Shown piece by piece: positions 1 through 10,366 of a stretch of 64,000 bases of DNA. A program made the position numbers and the translations under genes. The stretch spans positions 2,852,001 to 2,916,000 of the forward strand of contig CM034303.1 of the NCBI GenBank assembly GCA_019925795.1, given 5' to 3'. This stretch comes from Dendrobium chrysotoxum. Taxonomy: Eukaryota > Streptophyta > Magnoliopsida > Asparagales > Orchidaceae. Numbering within the stretch: position 1 is the first letter of the stretch; every line of letters starts with the position of its first letter. The notes below the pieces were generated by a model. That model had not been told where the DNA came from. It saw nothing but the letters and a program-made list of their open reading frames with translations, and did not search any database.

Positions 1-717
1 CGATAAACTATTGTGACTGGTTCAATGATTTGGTGTGTGGGGTGCGCATTGGGGATATTTGTTGGCTTTTCCTATTTGTCTGCTAATTGTAATGTTATCA
101 TTTGTAATATTGAAGAGCTTGTGGACAAGATGTTCACTGTCAAAAATTTACTAAACTTCAAGTTAGATGTTTTTACGGACCACCCTTAGGGTTCTTCTCT
201 TCTGGCTTGGCTTTGGCTTCATTGGTCTTCATGGTGTATTTTATTTTTTATCCTTTTCTTCTAGAAATTTTTTGAAGTTGTTTTGTGCTGTAAATTTTTC
301 CTATTACTTGTAATAATTTTTTCTAGTTTTATTTAAAAAAGCAATTGGAAATTTTTGATGAATATCACCATTTTTAAATAATCAATATGTTTTTGTTCTG
401 CATGGTCATTGGATACAATTGTATATTTATTGATGCCACTTGTGTATTCATATGAATATGATTTGAAGAGCTATATGATCATCATCGTTGTCATCATCAT
501 TATTTGTGGTTAGCTTTATGAGTCCTGTACTTATAGTTGTTGACGCTATGAACGCTATGTTTTTAAAATAACTTATCAAAAATGATCTTTCATTTTCTAT
601 ATGATCGCACATAGCAGGTTAAACAATGATAATATGCATTGTTCTATACTTCTATTAATGAATGCGTGACCCTTATCTCATTATTTTAGTCATTTGTATA
701 TGTATTTTGTCATGTAG
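1..717 (+). other. Intron of the METTL13-type gene (left part off-window)
   Basis: This AT-rich stretch has stops in all frames and ends in an AG acceptor at 716-717, directly before the first recognisable exon. I see no coding segment in it. Its donor site and the upstream exons lie left of the window. Confidence 0.6.
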
Positions 718-3700
718 GCTACATCTAAGACAACAGGGCCAATTATTGTTGAAGACGTGATGTATGACAATATTGCTGAAGGCATCAATTCTGATCATAT
801 TGGATCTGAAAATAAGAGGTTTCGTCGCCTAGTTTTTGAGCGAAGCTCAGGGTTGGTTCAATCAGAAGCCCTGTTAATTTTAAAACCCAAAAGTAATTCT
901 ATTGAAGCAGATAAAAGGCAAACCAGTTTGTCTTCAAAATCTAAGAAGGGAGGCCGGAAAAGAAATGGCACATCCATATCGTCTGATGGTATTTAATGCC
1001 TTTCTTTTTTATAGCAGTTTACTTGGATTTCTTTTGAGCTTATTCAAATATTTTGTCCATAAAAGTTACTGTTTTTATTCTTCAGTTTGGAAGCTGGATG
1101 AAATTGTTCTTATTGTTCCGTAAGTAGAATTATGGGTTTTTAGAAGCCTAATACAGTATTACTGTTCCTTTTGAAGTTAAGCTCTGGCCTTTGTCGAGTT
1201 TGGCTCATGAGCTCAGTGTTAAGTATATCATGCACGTCAGGGAAAGAGGAATTGATGGGGTGGTGCCTATATGGAAGAATGATCGTGATGGTGTAGCAAA
1301 CTTCATCTGTATGGGGGTATTTGATGAACACCTTGAAAGCTTCAGTAGTTTGAAAACACTTGGACTTGTTACTGTAGTCATTTTTTTAGAGAACGTGGGG
1401 GTAGAAGATGTGAGCGCATTGTGGGATGATGGTGGTTCCCTGGCACTGGCAGGCTGTTATAGTCGTCATTGACAAAAGTTCAAGAGGGAGCCAAGAGAGA
1501 TTTTCTGGTTGATATAAATGTTGCTTTTCTTTTTTCATAGTTAGGAGTGAGTGGAAAGACTTATTTGGGCCCACTAGATGATCTGGATCATAGATTGATA
1601 AGTTATCAACTCAAATTATCATTTATACATTCTTTTAAAATGTGAAAATGTATATCAATTGTTCGGTTTATTCCACACCAAGAATCTGTCATGTCGGATA
1701 AATCGTTTGGGATGTTTTATCATTGCCCAGTCTATACTGAACCCAGTTCTGATGCGTAAAATAATGTCTTTTGCTTACATTTATGTAACTTCAGTTAATT
1801 TGGGTTTGATCTTTAATATCTGGGACTACTTTCTTCACTATTCAACGGAAGAATATGTATTCTGTTGTATTTAAGTTAATGCTCTTCTACATAATGTTGG
1901 CTAAGTTTTTCTTTCTTAGCTGGGGTCATCTATTTATTCATCAAACGTTTTGTATTTCCCTCTAAAGTTTATTTACCATTTTCACGTCTTCATTTTGAAA
2001 GATTTTGAATTAATTTTGCTTGAATTTTATACCATGAAAGATCTGAAACTTTTTTTATACTTTTTATTGTTCTTGTTCTCATCTTTTTGCTAAATTAGGA
2101 TCTAAAGACAATATGGAGATCGACCATAGCTCTCTGGCTAGCTCTTATCATAGTGGAATCGTTTCTGGCTTCTCTCTGGTAGCTTGTGCATTGCAAAATG
2201 CAGTTTCATTGCAAGAAAGGGTAATGCTCTACCTTGAAGTTAATAAATAGAACGGTTTCATCAATAGGAAACTCTGAGCAATTTATGTTGCTTTTAACAT
2301 ATTCTTGGGTTTTCTTTGTTAGGCAGAATATAACAATGTTAACATTACATCTTATTTCTGTCGAAATCCCTGCACAAACGGCGGCCCATCCTGATTTTCT
2401 GACAGTTCTGCAATCCGACGCCGAACTGTCTCTTCACGTTGGCCTTGATCACGCATCCGCTCATGTTGATAAAACAAAGATGAGCAGGACTTCATTCATT
2501 TTCTCCTCCCACGACCGCGATCCTCTCGCACACGAACATTTCCCTTCTTCCTCCTTCGCAGCAGACGAATTCAATCCCGCACCCTTGCACCGATCGGAGC
2601 TCTTCACTGCTTCTACCGACTCAACACCCAAGCGACCGGCCTCCTTCGACGATGTCACCTTCCTGTTCGAAGAGACCTCGCCACCTCCTAGCTTTTGCAC
2701 GAAGCCACTCGACCGATCCACCTGTTACAGCAGCAAAATCGACCTCGTATACCCAACCTTCGGCCTTCCAAATCCACATCTCTCTTCTTCCTCCGCCTCT
2801 AGCTCACACCCAGCCTTTCGCCTCTGACTCAACCGCTCGACAACACCTCACAAGCCTTCCAATCGAACGACCCTCACCGTGCCGAACTACCAAGGCCCGA
2901 TCCACCCCTGCTTCAGCGGTTCGACACTCTCACGCCTCCAACCCAATCAGAAGCTGAACTCCTGTTCTTCCTCACCGGATCAAGCCGCAGGCCACCAGTC
3001 GACTTCTCACTCCCTATCCGACCGAACATAACTGACCTGTCTCCCATCACTGTGCCGAGAACTGCTTGCGCCGACCTCTCACTTCCCGAGTCCAGTCAAC
3101 TTGCTCCGATACTCGACGCCTCATCCGACTTTAACCTGCAATCAAACTTCACCTACTACTGAATCCCCTTGTTCGCAAGCCATCCGATCAATAGCTAGTT
3201 TTCCCTCACGCCTCAACCCAATCTCAAGTCCAAGCTGAGCCTAGCTCTGCTTCAATTCCGACCTTCATCAGGCTCCCAACCTTTGCTTCCTCCCTGCCGA
3301 CCTGCTGTAACCCCACCCTCCGCTTTAAGTGCAAGGTGGTAAATTTCCAATTTTAAATGTTAAATTTCAAATACCCAATCATGCTGCTACTATATGCTGG
3401 ATATTATGTATTCATTTGACGACTAGCCTTAATCGAAAGTTGTCTCTCGCTATTGGGAGGAGTAATTAACTATAGGGGCTTGCGCTTATAGGACACCTGA
3501 ACTCAGATCATAAAGTCTTCACAAAATGAGAGCGAAATTTTTGGGTGATGTCTCATTTACAAGCCAATCTGCTTTCTGAAAATATGCCTTGGAACATACT
3601 CGTTAAAACTTTCATCGACGACCCGAAGAAGAAACAAAGGGGCCGTGGAGAGGCTGGGGCTCGAATTTTCAGAGCCCACAATTTTCTTATCAATATTTGG

Positions 3701-6335
3701 TGATCTTTAGAAGTAAACACTCTTTTGTTGCTTAAAAAAAGTGTTTTGCTTAAAACAATTACTCAATGCTTGCAGGTCAGAGTGATCGTAGTTGGTCTTG
3801 GTGCTGGCCTTTTTCCCACATTTCTTCACATTTGCCTTCCGTTTTTAGACATCGAGGTTAGTCCTTAATAATATGTCAACTTGCTTTTCAGAGTTTCAAT
3901 GCTCACTCTTATGCAGGTTGTAGAGTTGGATCCTGTTGTCTTGGAGCTTGCAAAGGATTACTTTGATTTCAAGGAGGATGTACGATTGAAGGTTATTTTC
4001 ATTAACCTAATCATTTTTTTAAGCAATGCTTCATCTTTCATTCATTTTTCCCTCCGTTAAAAAAATGCTGAATATTCTCTTCTTTGTTTTTGAATGTTAG
4101 TTACAGGCTATTTGCTTACTTCAATTACATAAATTGTACGTTCATGTGGCAATTTGCAATTATTGTGTTAAAAACTCGGTAAACATACCCAGAACCAAGG
4201 TGCAATGGAATTATTATTGAACAATCTTTCATCTGTGTTTACGTGAATATTCTTTAGTTCTTGGTACTTCCCTCGTTATCTTCTCAGTGAAAGAAGGAAT
4301 CACATTTTAGGTCTGGAATTAGATCTCAGAAATGATCGACTCCAATAAATGCTCATCATCAGCTTTTCTTTCTCCTCCTATGTATTGCTGGATTCTTTTC
4401 GTGGATTGCCATCCATTCAGCATATTTCCTATTGTTGGCAGTTGAGTGTACGAATTTGGAGAGCACATTGAAGATAAAGCCTAGAATTTCAAAGCTATCA
4501 TGTGGGCGGTTGTGGAAGAATATGAGTATTGTTGCGTGCGAGAATATTTGTGCGGGTAGAGGGTGAGTTTATCATCTTAGTATCACATAAAAATCCATCG
4601 CACATAGAGATAAGTAGATGGTGGCTTACAAGAAGCAGAAGGCTTTTTATGCTGAAAGCGTTGAGGGAAAAAAATAATAGGGCTTAACCTAGTTGAAATA
4701 ATTCTATCATGTAGGTTGAAAATTACAACGGTTTACCCTTTTATGCCATTGGAGATGACTTGATTACACGATAAGGAAACTTGCATTGGCTTTTGTCGAA
4801 GATCGATTATGAAGAAAGCTGAGCATCAACATCGTTTGGTAATGGGTGTTGATAAACAATGGATGTCAGCGTTGTTCGACAGAGGGTGACAATTGCTGTT
4901 GGCGGTGGTTGATGGTCGGCTTCGTCTGCAGACAATGACGTTCATTGGCAATGTCAATGACAAGCGTAGCTATGCTCAATTACATATATTGGATGTTGGC
5001 AACCATAGTTTTGGTACTCTTTTGAGCCACAGAATTCTCTCATATGTGATTTTTCTTAAATGTGTTGAAGCAATATCTACTTACAGAATTTTGGAAGGAG
5101 TACCTTGTTCAATTCAACCAGAATTCATGACACTTTATCAAACTGCAGGAGTTGATCAACTTGATCATTCAATATTTTCAAACATCGTAGAGTCTCAATA
5201 AACTTATAGTTGAATGATATTGGGCTCGTTGGATTTATCTCAATGAGACACTAATTTTTAATATATGCATGTGAAATTTGTAGACCATGCGTTCCCTCAA
5301 ATGGTATAGTGAAGTTTCCAACAAGATTCTTGCTTTTGATCAGATGAATTTTATTGAAATATAATAAGTATGTATTGTTTCAATGATGTGTTCATTAGTC
5401 CTATCTCAAATGAAAATATATTTTTTTCATTTACATAAATTGTCTGAATTATAACATGCATTTTTAAAGCTAATTTCTACCTCTACAATTTATAGAAACT
5501 CATTTGTTTGTTGAAACAATTTAATGGAAATAATCTAACTTGGATATGGTCCCATGTATATGGTTCATATTTTTATTAATTAAGTTTTTTTGCTTGAGAT
5601 CCTAAAATTGAATCAGTTGTGTTTTGTTTGCACGATTTAGTAACTCGTTTCCCTCAGGTTCATATTGGTGATGGAATTAAGTTTATTCAAAATGCAAATG
5701 TTCAATATCCTTCTGAAGCTGCTGCTAAGCCTAAAGAAGATTTGAGTATGAATTCAGAAATCAAGTGCTCTATTGCAAATGGAAAAAATGGTGATATGAT
5801 GAAAATCGTCATTGTTGATGCTGATTCATCCGATCTAAGGTAACCTAAATTACTGCAGCATACCTTGAAAATTTTGGCATTATTTGAATATTTCATTTTT
5901 TATTTTTTGTTTAGCTCTGGGTTAGCATGCCCTCCAGCAGGATTTGTAGAAGAAGCTTTCCTTTCATCAGTGAAGGATTTCCTTTCTCTTGGAGGCCTAT
6001 TCGTGATTAATTTGGTGTCCAGATCGTCAACGATCAGGCAGATGGTCATTTCTAGATTGAAAGCGGTAAGCATTTAGTGACAATCTGAAGACAACCACAG
6101 TGGAAGCTATAGTTTGTCTAACTATTTCAATTGTTCATTATCATCTTAGGTTTTCAACCATCTCTTTTCCTTGGAACTAGAGGAAGATGTCAATGAGGTC
6201 CTCTTCGCTTCTCCAATGGACTTGTGCTTACAAGATGATGATCTTAATAATGCAGTTGATCTGCTTCAGAATTTGTTAAAGGTTCCATTGCCTAGCATAC
6301 ATGCACAGGCAAAGAAAATCAGGCGTTTGAAGTAG
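718..6335 (+). CDS. METTL13-like: METTL13/eEF1A-KNMT-type methyltransferase, C-terminal part (5' partial)
   Basis: Seven exons join in phase: 718-988, 2099-2220, 3776-3856, 3917-3991, 5658-5839, 5915-6065 and 6150-6335 (TAG stop). All junctions are GT..AG. Together they give 355 residues. Exon 3 carries the SAM-binding glycine loop (VVGLGAGLFPTFLH). Exon 4 carries the acidic post-I strand (VVELDPVVLELAKDYF). Exon 5 has IVDADSSD, and exon 6 the PPAGF..EAFL stretch, of the spermidine-synthase-like second domain. The upstream RFRRLVFER..LVQSEALL segment matches the inter-domain region of plant METTL13-type proteins. In human METTL13 the C-terminal domain methylates the N-terminus of eEF1A and the N-terminal domain methylates Lys55; assigning that role here is inference from family. 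The N-terminal domain must lie upstream of base 1. The second visible intron is enlarged by a repeat (2355-3683). Frame and splice sites are intact, so the gene is probably functional. Confidence 0.9.
989..2098 (+). other. Intron of the METTL13-type gene
   Basis: The donor is GT at 989 and the acceptor AG at 2097-2098. Splicing restores a Gly codon split after its first base. The intron holds an open stretch of 93 codons (1191-1472, +) that I do not recognise. It is not needed for the protein and is best regarded as chance or an old insertion. Confidence 0.7.
2355..3683 (+). repeat. Dispersed repeat, short version, inside a METTL13-type intron
   Basis: The left part (about 2355-3320) is C-rich; the right part (about 3322-3683) is AT-richer. 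Both parts match, in the same order and orientation, the two ends of the large composite repeat at about 18.52-30.24 kb. The shared right part includes the block around 3476-3490 and ends at a TTTTCAGAGCCCACA boundary. The outer ends start TG and end CA, and the flanks (ATTTC/ATTTT) could be an imperfect 5-bp duplication. It could therefore be a solo LTR, but a deletion derivative of a longer element fits equally well. Open frames inside it have no recognisable domain. Confidence 0.65.
3992..5657 (+). other. Long intron of the METTL13-type gene
   Basis: This 1.67-kb intron runs from GTTATT at 3992 to AG at 5656-5657. A 102-codon open frame (4893-5201, +) lies inside, but I see no known domain in it and the flanking exons join in phase without it. 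No transposon ends were recognised. Confidence 0.65.
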
Positions 6336-6884
6336 AATCCATGTTATTTGTGAATGAATTTTCTGACAGGAATCACATGGATGTATGCTTGTACTTCTTT
6401 TAGTTTAAGCTTTACAGCAGATCAATGGAATTCCTGCTGATTTCTTGGCATGAGAATGCTATTTATTAAAAATCCAAGCTCTCAACCACCAGACAATTTG
6501 ATCCAGGTACCACATCTGCTTATTGCTTTATGTCCACTTGTTTGACAACATCAGGCTTGATTCAGTTGAATTTGATTTATCTTCTTTCAGGTTGTTTGTA
6601 TTAATGCAGTGAATTCCCTCATTTTGGTTGTAAGAATTTGATCCCATATCATAATAGTCTAATGCTGTATCTCTTTGTCATTTGTTATTTAACACGAGTA
6701 GTAAAATTGCAATTGCTTGTGCTGAAGAAGAGATTATTTTAGCCTTTAGTTCTGTATAAACTACCTGCTTGAAAAAGAAAGTTTTTGTAGTGAGTTTGAT
6801 GTCAAGCATTTAATATATGGAATACGTTATTTCCCTGGAGTTAAGTTGATGCCTTCTTTTTTTGTTTATTTAGTTTACTCTCTC
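6336..6884 (+). other. 3' UTR and downstream spacer of the METTL13-type gene
   Basis: AT-rich sequence follows the TAG stop. The 3' UTR should end somewhere in this stretch, but no single polyadenylation signal can be fixed by eye. I see nothing else in it. Confidence 0.4.
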
Positions 6885-6891
6885 TTTGAAT

Positions 6892-7050
6892 GGAGAGATT
6901 ATTATGTGCGGAGTCCGGACACAGAGAATTGTTCGGTTTTGTGACTGTGAACCGTAAAAGCGCAGTTGTGAACAGTAATTGCGTATTTACCGTTCACAGT
7001 CACAAAACCAAACGGTTCTATATTCGGACTCCGCACGTAATAATCTCTCC
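6892..7050. mobile_element. Palindromic MITE, 159 bp
   Basis: The ends are inverted repeats of about 26 bp (GGAGAGATTATTATGTGCGG and onwards) with one mismatch. The palindrome continues inward (GTGACTGTGAACCG against its complement near 6998), leaving only a short loop. The element is flanked by a 7-bp direct repeat, TTTGAAT, at 6885-6891 and 7051-7057, consistent with a target-site duplication. It has no coding capacity. A transcript would fold into one long hairpin. The family is not one I can name. Confidence 0.88.
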
Positions 7051-7057
7051 TTTGAAT

Positions 7058-7780
7058 GAGATCTCCAATTAAACTAAAACACACTTCTGAAACTGCTAAA
7101 AAAAACTTGTGAATTTCAAGTTTAAGACTTTCTCCTCCATCTCCATGCCATTTCCTCTTCCTGATTCTTTAGTTGCTGTTCAAGTAGATATAGCTCAGTA
7201 AGAATTGTTGGATGAAGACAGGCTTTCTTATTTTTTATTATTTTATTTATTTTCAATGCTAAGCTGAAATAAAATAAAATTTTAAGAGGATGAAGGTAGA
7301 TTATGAACTTGGATTTGTCAACACTGATGAGTGCAATGATGGGCTTCTCAAAACCAGTGGGAGAAGCTTCATTCATCAACACTACTGGGATTTGTAACAG
7401 TGTAGAAACAAAGATAAGCAGCTCAGTGGCTACTTCAGCTTTGGCCAGAGTCATATTTCATGATTTTTTTTTTTATTAAGTGTATGCTCACAATCTCATA
7501 TGTGAATTTGATGTTGAAAATTTCTATGTAAAAGGGCACAATTGATGAATCTTGAAATTTATTTCTCCATTTGATGCAATCTATCTTTTTTGCTTAGCTT
7601 AAAATGTCCTCACATATTATTATAGGGTGGAATGTTAAATCATATCAAGATTCCCTTTCTCAATCTTATCTTTAGGTGGACCATTATCTTAAGAAAATTA
7701 GGAAAAAGTCCATCTTTATTGAATACAAAGCATGATTGCAAGGAAAACTTTAAAGAGAGAGAAACTATTGCCATGATGAC
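7058..7780 (+). other. Intergenic; possible small gene fragment at 7303-7464
   Basis: Mostly AT-rich and featureless. A plus-strand frame from ATG 7303 to a stop near 7464 encodes about 54 residues (start MNLDLSTLMSAMMGFSKPV). Its codon use looks more gene-like than its surroundings, but I cannot assign it. It could be a captured gene fragment or chance. Confidence 0.3.
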
Positions 7781-7789
7781 ATATCTTTA

Positions 7790-9799
7790 GTGGTTCAAAG
7801 ATCATTCTCATTAAAGAGACCAAATGGCCAATCATATCAATAAAAGTGGAAAGTTGTGTCACTTATATTGGAGATTGAAGTGCTAAGGGTGATAACATCA
7901 TATGATAATAATGGGGTCTGCCTAGTTGCAATGAATACATTTAATAATGAAAGATACAAGAATTTTTCATTCCTCATAATTGAAGATGAAATTATCAATA
8001 ATTGAGAACAATTGTTTGAGAAAAGATATGAGCATCTCATCACTTATAAGAATGGATATAAATTGATTATTTTCTTATATGAAAAGTATATCATTTAGAT
8101 TGCAAAGATTGTAAAGTTATTTTAAGTGAAAATTTATGTACCCAAAATCACTTATTAGTTTTGGATTTTAAGATGAATGGGCAAAAAATAAAAAATAAAG
8201 TAAAATATTATTTTAGGATTAGATTGAAGTATTTAAACAATATTAATAAAAATATTTTTGAGAGTAAGATACTATATCTTAATATTTTATCTGTGCATGA
8301 GGAAGTTAATGTTATGTGGGAAAAAGAAAATAAAGTTAGAGAGGCTTTAAAGAAAATGAAGTGTGGAAAAGCTGTTGGACCTGATGATATTCCAATACAG
8401 GTGTGGAAATGCTTAGGAGATGAAGGAATTTCTTGGCTTACTAAACTTTTTGATATTATTTTGAAGACTAAAAAGATGCCCGATGAGTGGAGAATGAGTG
8501 TGTTGATTCCTATTTTTAAGAATAAAAGTGATTGAACAAGATTGTGCGAATTATAGAGGAATTAAGTTAATGTGTCATACTTTGGATTCATGGTTGTGGC
8601 GTGATACTAATGCTTCTCAAAATCAATTTGGATTCATGCTGGTTAGGTTAACTATGGAAGCTATATATTTATTGAGAGGTTTGATGGAGAAGTATAGAGA
8701 GAATAAGAATGATTTACATATGATATTTATTGATTTAGAGAAAGCACATGATAGAGTTCCAAGAGAAGTGCCATGGAGAGTTCCAGAAAAGAAAGAGGTT
8801 AATAATGCTTATATTCAATTCTTTAAGAACATGTATGCAGAAGCTGTTACTTGTGTTCAGACACAAGGTGGTTTGATCAAGTATTTTCCTGTTTTAGTTG
8901 GATTACATCAAGGATCAGCCTTATGCCCATATCTTTTTTGCTTTAGTCATGGATGCTCTCACTATACATTTGCAAGAGGTTGTACCCTGGTGTATGCTTT
9001 TTGCTGATGATTTCTTCTTGTTGATAAGACTAGAGAGGGAGTTGAAGGTAAACTTGAATAATGGAGGTCAACCTTAGAGTCTAAAATCTTTCATTTGAGT
9101 AGATCTAAAACTAAATATATGGAGTATAATTTTAGTAATAATAGTTCTTGTGGTGGAATTGTGACTTTGGGTGATCAAGTCATTAATAAGAGTACATATT
9201 TTAGATATCTTGGGCCTATTGTTCAGAGTGATGGTGAAATAGATGGGGATATTATTAGTAGAATTCAATTTGGATGTTTGAAGTGGAGAAATGCATCGGG
9301 CTTGTTGTGTGATAGAAAAGTCCTCCCTCAAACTTAAGAGAAAATTATATAAGATGGTGGTTAGACTTGCAATGCTTTGTGGTGCAGAATGTTGGCCATT
9401 AAAAAATAATCATAATATTAGGTTAAGTGTTGCAGAGATGAGGATGCTCAAGTAGATTAGTGGCTTTACTCTTAGAGACAGGATATTAAATGAGCATATA
9501 CGTGAAAAAGTTGGAGTAGCTCGAGTGGAATATAATATTAGAGAGAGTCGCCTTAGACGGTTTGGTCACATAAATTGGCGGCCTTCTAATGACCCAGTAG
9601 GAAAGTAGATGTATTAGATTTGACTTATGTTAAAAAGGTAGAGGTAGAATTAAAAAGACTTGGTTAGAAAATATTAGAAATGATTTTTCTTTATTAGATT
9701 TCAATGAGAATTTAACTTTTAACAGGGCACAATGGAGAAAAAAGATTCATGTAGCCGACCCCATATACTGGGATGAAGGCTTGATGTTGTTGTTGTTGT
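7790..9799 (+). pseudogene. RTE-type LINE remnant (endonuclease end, reverse transcriptase)
   Basis: Decayed frames of one non-LTR retrotransposon are read in order. The C-terminal end of an AP-endonuclease (IDYFLI..DCKDCKV) lies near 8050-8180. It is followed directly by the reverse transcriptase: KCGKAVGPDDIPIQVWK at about 8357-8407, YRGIKLM near 8550, NQFGF and FIDLEKAHDRVPRE near 8620-8770, GLHQGSALCPYLF near 8900-8940, FADDF near 9000, and RYLGPIVQSDGEIDGD near 9210. The 3' end reads AQWRKKIHVADP..YWDEG and runs into a short TTG microsatellite (9782-9799), the usual tail of plant RTE elements. Several frameshifts and stops, and a deletion between the endonuclease and the RT, make it dead. 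The left limit is uncertain. Confidence 0.85.
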
Positions 9800-10366
9800 A
9801 TAAACATTTATCAAGTGTTGAAATTTGTGATTCGATTTACAAATTAGCTGAACCAATTTATTTTGATTCTATATATAATTATGAACTGATCAAATTATTT
9901 TTCAAATTGAACTAATAATTAAATATTAATCACAAATATGAAGCATCATGAACAAATGCATAATAATATTAGATTCAATCATTATTTTATTAAATTATTT
10001 AGAATATATTTATAAAATCAATAATTAATTTAAAATATATTTTGAAAAAAAATTAAATTAAATATATTATATAATTTGAAAAAAATATATATTATTTTTA
10101 TCATTTTCTTATTATTATTTTTTTATTTTAAAAGTTTAAAAAATAATAGTAAAAAATAAAAAACGAGGCCCCTCTTTCCTTTTCAAGAATGTGTCGATTG
10201 GTAAAAGAAATGATTCGTTGGAGGAACTTTCGACGAATCATTTCCCAAAAAGTGAGCTTTTGACTAATCGTCAACCGTGATCGAACATGATTCAATTTTT
10301 CCGGCGATATAAGCTTAAGGGAATCCGGCCGGTAAAGTTCAGTTCTTTACACCAGAATTTCGAGCC
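9800..10366 (+). other. AT-rich spacer and upstream region of gene 2
   Basis: Extremely AT-rich sequence (9840-10160) gives way to a GC-richer leader just before ATG 10367. The promoter and 5' UTR of the next gene must lie here. No clear TATA box could be fixed. Confidence 0.4.

Noticed and set aside
1191..1472. 93-codon frame as an extra METTL13 exon
   Set aside because: The flanking exons 718-988 and 2099-2220 join in exact phase through a split Gly codon without it, and the peptide does not resemble the family.
2234..2957. Open frames of 197 and 101 codons
   Set aside because: Both lie in a C-rich repeat within an intron. Their Ser/Pro-rich products have no domain, and the reverse strand is equally open in places.
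2355..3683. Firm call of a solo LTR
   Set aside because: TG..CA ends are suggestive, but the flanks match only imperfectly and no full element with two such LTRs is seen in the window.
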